DNA of 64,000 nucleotides from Isoetes taiwanensis. Taxonomy: Eukaryota; Streptophyta; Lycopodiopsida; Isoetales; Isoetaceae. The notes below the pieces were generated by a model. It was not told where the DNA came from. It ran no database searches and worked only from the letters and a program-made list of their open reading frames with translations. The first letter of the stretch is position 1, and each line of letters starts with the position of its first letter. Below, in pieces: positions 9,238-18,639 of this stretch. Location of the stretch: the NCBI GenBank assembly GCA_021234155.1, contig JAJEKV010000419.1:124001-188000 (forward strand). The letters are read 5' to 3'. The position numbers and the translations under genes are program-made.

Positions 9238-10330
9238 TCACCTTTTTTCTATCTCTACGCTTTGCTCCTTTGGCCTTGCCTTATCTTTGTTGGTGTCAAT
9301 AGTCTCTTCAGGAATAGTAGCTAGAGCTACTTCTTTGAGCTCTGCAAAGGTAGCTTCATCTTCCAGAGAGCTTGTGAAAGGAGGTTGTATCTCAGAAGAT
9401 GTCATTTTGACAAAATTTGATGATGATTTGGCTCCCAACTCTTGATTTTCATCTGGTAGAGTTGGTAGAGCAGACAACCGCATCTTAATAAAGTCTACTG
9501 AGACTCTCTATCAATGTCAACAAAGAACACAATTACGGCCCTTTTAAGTGCACATGCTATTGTTGTACGCAGCCGAGAGAAAGCATCTAGGACCCAATCT
9601 CACGGACGTGAAAACATATCCGAATATGGTTAATTAACCGTGGCTTCCGGTAATGATTCACAATTTTGCCTTTGTGCACTTGGGTCCCGGAGCTTCGTAA
9701 TACTACCGGGAACTCGGGACATTAGAAAAAGTTTTGGCGGTGTCATTGTGTTAAAGTGCTCCATGGTACGCTTCCCGTCGAAACTCCAGTAAGCTACATG
9801 GAGATACTCAACCTTGCTCAGCAGCCTCGGTCCTCCACCATGGTAGTTAATATTAGTTTTGTACCTGCAAGATCGTATTCCAGAATAGTAAGTACGTATT
9901 CCAGAATAGGACATGACGAGTTACAACTGCAACAATGACTCACAACTGCACTCGAGATTTGAAGACTCACCAGACCATATTTTCATAACCGGCTTGCACA
10001 GGAGAACCGAAGTGGTTCTTGAAAGTAGCTTCCACAAGTCCGAATTGCATGCTGGAGTGGAACACAACAAGACGCCAGTGTTTTGCTGTGGTAACCTGCT
10101 TAATTCCATCGACGAAAGCATTGAATTCTGAGTGTTTGAATGGCTGATCGTCGTAGCGGCTATCCTTTAGCTTAAACCCATACGGCAAGTCTGCTATGAC
10201 CAAAGTAAAATCTTGTGGCTTTATACTTCCAGCCAGCTTAGTGCAGTCCCCATGAACGATAGAATAATAGTTATTTTGATCAAACATGGAAAACCTCTCG
10301 TAATCGGACGGCTCAACATCAACAATACGC
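9238..10330 (-). other. Methyltransferase catalytic region of the minus-strand transposon gene
   Basis: The exon ending at 9971 reads VDVEPSDYERFSMFDQNN, then YYSIVHGDCTKLAGSIKPQD, then the catalytic motif ADLPYGF (DLPYGF at 10191-10174), standing where N4/N6 amino-methyltransferases have D/S/N-P-P-Y/F. A 106-base intron (9970-9865, GTGAGT...GCAG) keeps the frame: MVW|YKTNINYHGGGPRLL. After VEYLHVAYWSFDGKR and a few stops, 9605-9499 gives DWVLDAFSxLxTTIACALKR then VFFVDIDRES, the SAM-binding FxGxG segment with its two key Gly positions read as Arg. The order (catalytic motif before SAM motif) is the beta class. An acidic, Ser-rich tail runs to a stop at 9238. The first Pro of DPPY is Leu here, so activity is doubtful even in an intact relative. 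Confidence 0.65.
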
Positions 10331-10688
10331 CTATCCTAGAGTCCTCTCTTCTCTGACAGTCCTTACCAGGTGCATAAAACCTTCTGGTAGGTCCTTGTTC
10401 TTCTTCTTGCTTTGTTAGTAAAAGATGTTAGGCAGGCAACACAAAAGAAAAACATTAAAAACATGAAAAAGACGTACCCAGCCCTCAAAATTTGGAGCGT
10501 ATTGGGTAATACGCTCGTCGGAAGTTGCTATGGGATAGAGCTCTTTACATCGTCCCCTACCGTCCACGCTCAACCGCTCCATTAAACATGTTTGGCACGT
10601 AATAACATTTTTCCGCTGGAAGTCAAGAACAATTAAACAAAGGTGAGTATTGTTTTACGAAAAAGAAAAGCAATAAGAAAAAGCCCCG

Positions 10689-10880
10689 ATGTATTCGAAT
10701 ACCCTTTGTCTTACAATCCAAAAGCAAAAGTGTATTCCGGAATACACTTTCGCTTTACGTTCAAAGCAAAAGTGTATTCCGGAATACACTTTCGCTTTAT
10801 TTGTAAGCCAAAGTGTATTCGAATACATATTGGACTATTTACGAAGCCAAAGTGTATTGGGAATACACCTTGGCTTCCCA
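10689..10880. repeat. Palindrome cluster in an intron of the methyltransferase-like gene
   Basis: Five units spaced about 40 bp apart. Two are perfect and identical (GTATTCCGGAATAC flanked by AAAGT and ACTTT). Others are variants with TTCGAA or TTGGGAA centres. They lie in the intron upstream of the 10615-10478 exon. The core TTCnnGAA matches the inverted-repeat unit of heat-shock elements, but long dyads also suggest hairpins or a dimeric protein site. Confidence 0.85.
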
Positions 10881-12590
10881 AAAACATTTCTTGCTCTGGA
10901 AGGAAAATTTAAATGAAAGTTACGTGGTTCTTACTTGTGCGGTTCCTTGGACATTTCTTGAGCGTAAACTCTTTATCAACGACCTTACTGCGGTAGCCTT
11001 TCTAGTATGTATACGTATCGTAAAGCCCCCGCATTTCTCTCCGCATCGTGATCGTCATTTCCTTCTTTGGACGCCGAACCTTTCTTCTTTTTTCGAGACC
11101 TTCCCTTTACTTTTTAAATTCACCACGCCGAACATGGTAAAAATTTCATTTTGTAGGTCCCATATCCGCACGGTAATGACAAGGTTAATTTCTCGTGATG
11201 GTTATTCCGTATCACGAAAAGAAACTTACCCCGCCGTCTCTAAAGGCTAGTTGAAACCGGTTGTCATGCGGTATGAGAGGCGCCATTTATTAGCTTCATC
11301 GTACTTTAAGGCAAAGACTCCCTACAAGACGCTTCCTTCAGTTCTAACGAGTATGCGGTTTCTTCAAATCTTCTCCATATTTTTCCCAAAAATCATGTAC
11401 CCCCGTGCATGAATCGGATCTTGTCTAATTTTAAGCTCATCTTTAATTTATACTTTCGTTGTCGGCATTATGGGTGTTGGCAACGATTTTAGCTTCCTCG
11501 TCGGTGAGACCACAAAGAAGTCGCAAGACAAGACGAGAGGTACACCGGTTTTTCTTTTTCTTTATACGTTTTGCCTTCTTGCCTTGAAGCTATGATTTCC
11601 TCCCGTGGCGTAGTGTGTGTATGTTTTCTGCGTTTTCCTCGTCATATTCGGGGGTTTTGCATTGCTCCACATCAACAAGGACAACTATTGGGGCCACATG
11701 AGCATTTGGATTGCTCCTAATTTCTGTCCTTCAAGTTCCTTAAGTGGTCGGCATAAATTTTTCGAACTTGAAGGCGGCCTTTTCGCCCTGACTCATTCTT
11801 TGGGTGCAGACCTCATGCTAGTCATAGGAAGATACATTACCCCTTGTACAAATTTTTCTCTGTTAATAACCTCCATTCTTTCAGAGGTCTTATCAACCTT
11901 CTTTTCCTTTATTGCTTTTCCTTTTCCCTTTTGTTTTTGAGCTTTCCTCGGGGACTTCGTGATTTCAATTTCTTTGTACTTTTCGCTTCTTTGGTTCTCA
12001 GAGTAGCTATCGTTGCCCTTGGTTTGCTAAGTTTCTTTGGCCGCCAGGGGTTCTTCCTCGCCCCGTTCTCTCGAACCTCCATCCGATGACCTCCGGGAAG
12101 AACTAGCGGAAGGTGGTGATTGTGACCTTTCTCGCCGGACTCCGGCGGGGAAAGTCCTCGCCAGGCTTTGGAACAAACTCGCCTAATACATGAACACAGG
12201 CTTCGTTTTGTCCGGTAGTGTGAAAAGAATTTGTACAGTGCCGGTGGTTGCACACTGACAATTTTAAAGAATGCGATGTCCACAACAATGAAGCCTTGGG
12301 AGGTCTTGAAGGATAGCCTCCCCACCTGACCTCCTTGTCCGGCAACCTCGGAGACATCTTTTATTGTCCCAAGGTTAACAAACTCGGAGTCGGCGTACCT
12401 TTTGTTACCAGCACTTTTACAGACGTACAAAAACGTCAGTGTGCTGTATTTTCCATCTGCACCCCTGCGTCACGAACCATTGCGTTTGAAAGTTCTCGTA
12501 AATTGGGGCTCGTGTCTGTCACGGTGCTTTCGAGGGTGTGGACGCTTAGGCTTCTGAGATTTCTTTGATGCCCTCTTGCTTCCTTCTTCC

Positions 12591-13544
12591 CTGCCACAGA
12601 AACGTTTAAAACAACCATGTCAAGACAGAAATTCAAACGAAATTTGTATTCCAGAATAACATTTACTAATCTTGTGCCCTGAAGGCCAGAAAAAGACAGG
12701 AAAACAAGCTAAAATATTGTCACTCTAAGTCAATTTCTTGTGCCTTAATTGGACTCGAAAGAGTAATTTCTAACCTAAAAAGTTGTCTGTTGCAGCTAAA
12801 ACGTGTGTTATTTTAGTGCAAAAAAGCAAGCGTTCTAAAAAATACAAGCAAAATGTATTCCGGAATACACTTTGCTTACTGGCGAAGTGCAAAGTGTATT
12901 CCAAAATACACTTTGCCCAACTGGCGACGTGCAAAGTGTATTCCGGAATACACTTTGCCCATCATGCGAAGTGCAAAGTGTATTCCGGAATACACTTTGC
13001 CCTTCCGGCGTAGAGTAAAGTGTGTATTCCGAATCACCGAAGGCAAAAGTGTATTCGAATACACTTTGCACTCGCCAAATGAGCAAAGTGTATTCCAGAA
13101 TACACTATATTCCAGAATACACTTTGCTCTTCGCCAGATGGGCAAAGTGTATTCTGGAATACACTTTGGCCTACAGAAGCAAATCAGAAAACAAAAGAAA
13201 GACGTACTATGTACTTTACATGCTTACCTGTCCATTGTTTTCGCTATGTAACCGGAATCTGACAAATGTATATTGATCTAAGGCGCTCGATGGGCGACTA
13301 AATCTCTCGGAAGCGAATACGCAAGGTATTTCGAATTTTCCTTTTAAAGGTAGGCCTTGTCGGTTGTGTTTTCTATGTGATGCGAACGCCTTGTCCAAAC
13401 ACTCTGGATAAGTGTATTCTGGAATAGCATTCTTGCACACACACAACAAATGCTGCACACAAAATACTATTCCAGAATAGCATTTGTATTCTCGAATATC
13501 ATTAGTCCAATCGACTTGTGAGTTAGTAACAAGCCCACAATTTT
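12591..13544. promoter_or_regulatory. Divergent intergenic region between the two transposon genes, containing the palindrome array
   Basis: This stretch separates the minus-strand methyltransferase-like gene from the plus-strand proline-rich gene and is the natural place for both promoters, though first exons of either may lie inside it. It holds the array at 12850-13170 and further single units at 12643-12660, 13408-13425 and 13466-13500. Control by a factor binding the TTCnnGAA palindromes is an inference. Confidence 0.4.
12850..13170. repeat. Array of about nine palindromes centred on TTCCGGAA
   Basis: Units near 12852, 12892, 12932, 12973, 13014, 13043, 13082 (a fused double) and 13140 share GCAAAGTGTATTCC then GGAATACACTTTGC, giving dyads up to about 28 bp. 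The spacers are 10-15 bases and differ from one another. Centre variants are CCGG, CAGAA, CTGG and TTCGAA. The regular spacing near 41 bp puts successive dyads about four helical turns apart. Confidence 0.9.
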
Positions 13545-15310
13545 TTGCAGTTGTTTGACATGGTTAACCGCTTCGTGAACAAACTTCCACCACCATTTGT
13601 TTGCCCAAGTACCTCTACTTCAGATGGAACACAAGACGGAGATACTTCTTCAACACCTACCTCGACAAGGTCTTTGTTGCTTCTCGAAGACACTCCGAGT
13701 CCAGTAACTAGTAGACTGCCACCACCTTTCCAACCCTCTCCAAGTCCAGTAGGAAACCGGCTGCCACCACCTTTCCAACCCTCACCTGTTGCACATAGCA
13801 ATCTTCCACCACCATTTGTACCATCCCCCGACACTACAATGGCTCGACCTCAAAGAAATTTTTTGAACGGACTACCTCCGTCGTTTGTTGTTTCTCCATC
13901 TTCACTTACACATGCCAGAATACAAAGACGTCAAGAGGCTGCGAGATTCTCCATCGTTTCTCCCACCACGATTTCACTACAAATGAAGACGACCCTGCAG
14001 CATCTACTCCTCTTCACACAAACGTGGTGACACATGGGTTTGCAGAATTTCAGTCTGCTATAAGAGAGATGTTTGATCGAACTCCCTGTGAAGACGCTAC
14101 AACAACTTTCACGGCACGCCATATCTTGGCCCATCTCCTTCATTCAACACCGCACCTCGCCTTTATCAGGGTATAGCTTCACGTGGTTTTATTCTCCTCT
14201 ACAAGCACACCACTAAGGGCAGAGGAGGTCACCCCCAGAGTAGAACTCTCTTCAGAAGATGAAGACACCAACGAAATGCAACGAGATTACACGTTCTCTA
14301 GCCAGTCCACCAAGAAATTCAAGGTGGATTATGGTGTAAGAGCATGCTCCTCTCAGAAGAAGAAGAAACCTTATGGGCCGAGCATAAAATGAGAAGACTT
14401 TTAAGAAGTAAATGCTGCTCATTGGGTTGCATCAACAAATTTAACATGTCTAAATTACGAGCAATTAGAGACAACTACTGGTTCAATGACATTGGCTGAC
14501 CGGAATGCCTACTTGGCCTATCATGTAAGGCCGGACCGCAACACCTTCTTGCACTACATTAACCGGCCAAGAAGTTTGCAGAAATGCTTTATGGTTGTCC
14601 ACCGTTTAGGGTCCACCAGAATGTCTAGAATACACAAAAGACTGGACAAAAATCCAGCAATTGATGATCATTGTGGACCAAGAAGAGTTGTAACCATGCA
14701 TGCCCTTGCTGCTGTGTCATGGATGGAGAAATATTTTAGAGAAACATGTGAGAAGCTGCCTAACAGCAACATGTATCATTTAACTGATGCCTCAAGGTAA
14801 TATCACAGAAATTACTAAGGGTATGCTAATTGCTCTTCCAACTGAGGAGGATGACAAAGGTCGACCTTTCTGGATAGCAAAAGTGCTTGACACAGTCAAG
14901 GAGGAAGGCTTAGTCACTAAACTCAAGATTCATTGGCTTGCAACACACTCAGAAAATGCTTTTGAAGGTAGATATGAGTTAGAAATGAGAAGCCAAGGAA
15001 AAGGAAGAAAGTCCAAGAAGGTGGGTTGTAGGGATGAGTGACTATATTGTGCTTTGATTTGAAATTGAAATCTGACAATCGTCTACGCCAGAGGACTATC
15101 AATTTGCTTAAAAAAACTTGTAATTACGAAGAAGAGGATGAAGAAGGTGGTGGCAATGCTACACCATCTGTTGATAGTGATGAGGAAGATAACTCAAGCA
15201 CTTCCTCTAGTGACAGTGAAAGAAGTGAAGGTGATGAGGATGGCATAAATGAATATGATGATGTCCTAGATCCCTCTCTCATCACTCCTCACACTTTTGT
15301 ACATAACTGA
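13545..15310 (+). pseudogene. Transposase-like Cys-rich protein gene of the 6.8 kb transposon, frameshifted and probably internally deleted
   Basis: The first exon follows an acceptor (ttttttgcag, 13543) and encodes about five repeats of LPPPF-x-PSP (13569-13880). A frame change near 13965 leads to VVTHGFAEFQSAIREMFDRT, another to an acidic Ser-rich part (VELSSEDEDTNEM). Near 14396-14480 KMRRLLRSKCCSLGCINKF and RAIRDNYW form a Cys-rich N-terminal domain, continuing at 14486 with NAYLAYHV, MVVHRLGSTRMSRIHKRL, DDHCGPRR and WMEKYFRETCEKLPNSN. This order recalls an uncharacterised multicopy protein family known to me from animal genomes (Cys cluster, FW/YW, DxRGKH-type box). From 14805 the sequence jumps to a small-barrel, chromo/BAH-like piece (GRPFWIAKVLD, LKIHWLATHSENAFEGRYEL) and an acidic tail ending at 15310. 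The expected central catalytic part is absent. A one-base loss near 15040 breaks DE(W)TILCFDLKL. Confidence 0.55.
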
Positions 15311-15628
15311 GTCTTAGAAAAAGACTGTAAATTTTGCATGTGAATATGAAGATTCTATCTTCAAATTTTGAGAATACTACAGTTTCAGTTACGGACTAAC
15401 TTCAATTTTTTGTTAAATATTTTATCCTCTGAAATTAGGGTTTCTCACGTAAAATATACTTCAAGAACATTCTGTTTGCTAAGAAAAATGACACTTTAAA
15501 AAAGTCAATTCTTTCGTTGCACAAAAAAATTAGTCACTTTTGGGGGGGTCAAAATAGAATTTCATGCATCTTTTTTTTTTTAACCTCGTTTTACCCCCTT
15601 TTTGTAAAAAAAAAAGGTCGATGATTTG

Positions 15629-15651
15629 CTCCCGTTTAATACGCAATCTTG
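15629..15651 (-). repeat. Right terminal inverted repeat
   Basis: On the minus strand it reads CAAGATTGCGTATTAAACGG then GAG, pairing with 8841-8863. It is followed directly by the TTATAA duplication. Confidence 0.8.
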
Positions 15652-15657
15652 TTATAA
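15652..15657. repeat. Right target-site duplication TTATAA
   Basis: It matches 8833-8838. The LINE reading frame (IINGSPSRFFSLNKGVRQG) continues directly from it. Confidence 0.75.
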
Positions 15658-16455
15658 TCAATGGCTCTCCTAGCAGATTTTTCTCCCTGAACAAAGGAGT
15701 AAGACAGGGTTGTCCTTTAGCCCTCTACCTTTTTATTATTGTAGCTGAAATGCTTACAAGAGTTATTCATCATCACCAGCAGGTTGGAAATATTAAAGGC
15801 TTAAGGCTTCCTGATAATATGAGTCAATTAACTTTAATGCAATATGCTGATGACTCTTTCAGTTTTTTGCTGAATGAGAAAAAAAACATTGAGTTCTTTC
15901 TAGATATTATCAAGGGTTTTAGTGTTGCCTCTGGGATTTACCTTAATCAGCAAAAATGTATCATCCTAGGTGAATCTGCTCAGTCTGATATCCTTGGCAT
16001 TAGATGGTTTGATTTCAGTCATTCAACATCACTTCTTGGTATGCCTCTTTCTCTGGACACAAGTGTTAAGAATCTTTGGTCTCCAATTGTCTCTAAGATC
16101 AGGAGAAAGCTCAATAATTATGGAAGTTGTCTCTCTTTGGCTGGAAGAACTATCATTGCAACTTCAGTGCTCTCTAGCTCCCATATTTATTTCTCGTCTG
16201 CTCTTTTGGCCCCTAAATGTATTTATCAGCAAATTGAGAGAATTGTTAGGAATTATATTTGGGGAAAAAACTATATTGTTAACTGGAACTATGTTACCCA
16301 AAGAAAAGACAAAGGGGGACTAGGTTGTAAGAATTTACTTTTGCAAGGTTATGCTCTTGCAGGTAAATATGTCTGGAAATCTCTGTTTAATCATGGCAGT
16401 CCTGCTACTTCCTTCATCAAATATTGGCTTTAAAACAGTAAATTCGAGGGGCACC
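15658..16455 (+). pseudogene. LINE reverse transcriptase, C-terminal half (motifs B to E)
   Basis: The frame resumes with NGSPSRFFSLNKGVRQGCPL (motif B), LMQYADDSFSF (motif C; catalytic YADD near 15841-15855), a YLNQQKC motif D equivalent and SLLGMPL (motif E). Then comes the thumb-like WSPIVSKIRRKLNNYGSC and SLAGRTIIATSVL typical of plant L1. It stays open to a TAA at 16431 and continues (NSKFEGHP) to the MITE. This half is better preserved than the endonuclease region. Confidence 0.85.
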
Positions 16456-16461
16456 CTTCTG

Positions 16462-16781
16462 GGTAAAAGCATGTTAGGGTGTCCCTTAAAAAGTATTATT
16501 TAGTGACTAAAAAGGTACCTAAAAAGGTAGCCAGGAATGGGTACTGGGTACCTGTATAATATCTCAATATAAGGTATGTTTTAGAACTTTTTATATATAT
16601 ATTGGTCTCCGATAGCATTATCTTTACCTTAACTTTGAATATTACCATGTCCTTGACTTTTATTTTGGATTTTTGTATTAGTTTTAATGAAAAGAAAAAT
16701 GAGAAAGTACCTAGTTCAGAAGTACCTAGTGTATGTACTTTTGCAGGTTCCAAAAGTGGTACACCCTAACATGCTTTTACC
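16462..16781. mobile_element. 320-bp MITE inserted in the LINE
   Basis: The ends are inverted repeats: GGTAAAAGCATGTTAGGGTG starting at 16462 and its reverse complement ending at 16781. CTTCTG flanks both sides (16456-16461 and 16782-16787; ambiguous bases could extend this to 9 bp). Removing the element and one copy restores CAC CCT TCT GTC AAT, i.e. HPSVNHHLPH, in the LINE frame. The interior is AT-rich, with AAAAAGGTACC repeats near 16509 and 16520, and has no coding sequence. A 9-bp duplication would suggest Mutator-like origin, but the TIR is short. Confidence 0.85.
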
Positions 16782-18188
16782 CTTCTGTCAATCATCATTT
16801 GCCTCACTCTGTCTTCTTTGGTATTAAACCAGGTGCCAATACTTCTCCTCTAATGAGGAACCTTATTATAGCCTGGAACAAGGTCTCCAAGGCTTACTCT
16901 CATGCTCACATTCATGAGACTTGTCACAATACCAGCATTTTCTGGAATCCAAACTTAGCCTTTAGAGATCAAAAACCTTTAGCTCTAAAGCATCCTAGAA
17001 TTTATTAGAAAATGGCTAGAAAAGGATATTACATCCCTAGGTGACTTGTGGCTTAATAATAGATGGATATCTTGGACTAGACTTAAATCTAAAATTGGAG
17101 GCACATCTTCTGACAGAATCTTATTTGACAATTTAATGAGAATTGTGAGGGCAATCAATCTAGACTCCAATGTGATGTGCAATATCCACTGGTCATGCAG
17201 AGATAAAAAAACTTACAAAGTCTCCAATATTTATGCCTATTTAACTCGAGATTATCCTCAGTCAAAAGCTGGTAAATACTGGAATATAAGTTCTGATCTT
17301 GAGTCTATTCTTTTTTAAAATATTTGGAGATCTTATTGTCCACCAAAAGTAGCCTTCTTCATCTGGCTTTTAGCTAATAGAAGTATCCCATGTCTGGAAC
17401 TTGTTCATAGGATTTATTCAAATTCAGATCATAACATTTCTCAGCACTGTCCTCTTGGTTGTAATTCTAATGAAAGTGTACATCATATTTTTACATGTCC
17501 TAAAATTAATTGTCTTTGGGACTGGATCTCTATCAATTTTGGATCTTAGAAACCTAGGAATATCATTGAATTCCTTTCCAATAATGATCCTCTCAGAAAC
17601 TCAATCTGTTACATTATTTTTTGGAACATATGGAAACATAGAAATAGGTGTCTTTATGGTGGTCATAAAATTTCAATTGCTTGGGTTAAGCTTCAAATTA
17701 TTTATGACATTGAATTGATGGTCACTTGCCCATAAAAATAAATATGCAAAAAAATATGATAACAGATGGAATTGGTTTGGAAATTTTATTGGTCCTTTCA
17801 GCAGTTTTAAGCTAAATTGTCATGATCCTTTTACTAACTCTGATACTCCTGATGCTAGATTATTTTTGGAACTGCAAACATAAGCTCGACCTTCAATATG
17901 ATCTGGCTGAAGAGACCATAATTGCAAAAGCTAAGCACTAGGGCAGATACATTTCAGTTCAATTATGATTACAGCTTTTGGACAGGGACAGTAAAGGGAA
18001 AATTAATGGACAGTTTGAATGAAATCCCAACAAAGGAGATACAGTGGGCTGAAGAGTTCTGCAAAGGAACTCATCTCATGCATGCTTTATTTTGGTTCAT
18101 CAGCAGATATGGCAGGGAGATGACCGATTCTCAATTTGAGTTCTACAGGGATTCTCACAGAGGAAGAGCTGACGCTTTGGCACTTTGA
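16782..18188 (+). pseudogene. LINE ORF2 C-terminus: zinc-binding domain and RNase H remnant
   Basis: After the MITE the frame reads HSVFFGIKPGANTSPLMRNL, then with stops to LGDLWLNNRWISW (17041). The zf-RVT region at about 17335-17520 has PPKVAFFIWLLANRSIP, CPLGCNSNESVHHIFTC (a CX3C...HX4C zinc site) and NCLWDW. At 17540-17720 FWNIWKHRNRC follows, as in plant LINEs before RNase H. The end (17940-18187) finishes SHRGRADALAL, matching the terminal RNase H box, but the catalytic DGS segment is not recognisable. Frame changes are frequent. Confidence 0.65.
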
Positions 18189-18639
18189 TCCATCTAATGG
18201 CCACATGCAATTCAGTGAGGCTGCTTAAGCTAGTGGATTGGGGAAGCAATCAAATTCCTATTTATCAGGCTCAGATCCGTGATCATTTCCATTTCCTTCA
18301 ATCATATAACTTCTAAATTTTCTTTGTTTTTTACCAGGTTCAGTGGCACAATTTAATGTAATCTGCACAGAGGTTGTCACGACCATAGCCTATAAAGGCT
18401 GGCGTGAAATTAATTTCGTAGGCTACGATTTTAGGATTTTCGTACCATTAGTATCTTAATCGTAATGATTTAGTAGGATACGAAGTGAAATGTAATTACC
18501 TCGAAATGACCATAATTTTATTTTCTAAAACATTAAAAAAAAAATATCTATCCTGAAAAGGCCATTCTTTTTTGGACACCAATCATCTTATGTTGGCTTG
18601 GCACTTGTTTAATAATTGTAATTATGATTAGTTAGAGTA

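Larger units (their letters stand above)
9238..12590 (-). pseudogene. Intron-containing gene for a nuclear protein with a beta-class DNA amino-methyltransferase-like domain, decayed
   Basis: Read right to left. From an acceptor at 12591-12593 comes a basic segment (KKSQKPKRPHPRKHRDRH, likely nuclear targeting) continuing in frame, past one TGA (12472-12470), to LYVCKSAGNKRYADSEFVNL and VGRLSFKTSQGFIVVDIAFF. Protein-like pieces then follow in changing frames (VAPIVVLVDVEQC near 11650, LRLLCGLTDEEAKIVANTHN near 11480, KYDEANKWRLSYRMTTGFN near 11280). A clean exon at 10615-10478 has a Cys pair (VITCQTCLMERL) and ends in a GTACGT donor. A short exon (LPEGFMHLVRTVREER) leads by frameshift into the methyltransferase domain. 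At least one stop is the CGA-to-TGA change typical of methylated, decaying repeats. Introns exclude bacterial contamination. It may be a transposon gene or a captured host gene; N4-cytosine or N6-adenine specificity cannot be told. Confidence 0.6.
8839..15651. mobile_element. 6.8 kb TIR DNA transposon with divergent methyltransferase-like and transposase-like genes
   Basis: The ends are 23-bp imperfect inverted repeats (8841-8863 and 15629-15651, 20 of 23 identical, core ATTAAACGGGAG), flanked by a TTATAA duplication inside the LINE reverse transcriptase. Inside are a minus-strand gene (9238-12590) with a beta-class methyltransferase domain, a plus-strand gene (13545-15310) encoding a Cys-rich transposase-like protein, and palindrome arrays between them and in introns. 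Both genes carry several stops and frameshifts, so this copy is dead. The superfamily is not assigned: ends beginning CA with a 6- or 8-bp duplication fit several groups. Confidence 0.8.
4900..18365 (+). mobile_element. Degenerate L1-type LINE, split by a 6.8 kb DNA transposon and a MITE
   Basis: All LINE parts are present in order on the plus strand: a pyrimidine-rich leader (4920-5075), a gag-like ORF1, an Exo/endo/phosphatase-type endonuclease, reverse transcriptase fingers and motif A, then after an insertion motifs B and C, then after a MITE the zinc-binding region and an RNase H remnant. Removing 8839-15651 and 16462-16781 with one copy of each target duplication gives about 6.3 kb, a normal plant L1 length. 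Frameshifts and stops are frequent and part of the endonuclease is deleted, so it is inactive. The exact ends are uncertain; no clear poly(A) or target duplication is visible near 18365. Confidence 0.85.

Noticed and set aside
9967-10287. Bacterial DNA methylase contamination
   Set aside because: The domain is split by GT-AG introns, carries CGA-to-TGA type decay and lies inside a plant LINE between matched target duplications.
10643-10916. Repetitive peptide frames (YSGIHF repeats) over the palindromes
   Set aside because: These are readings of the palindromic DNA repeat in an intron, open in several frames on both strands.
12850-13170. Palindrome array as a CRISPR array
   Set aside because: The repeats are variable full dyads with 10-15 bp spacers, there are no cas genes, and the surrounding genes have spliceosomal introns.
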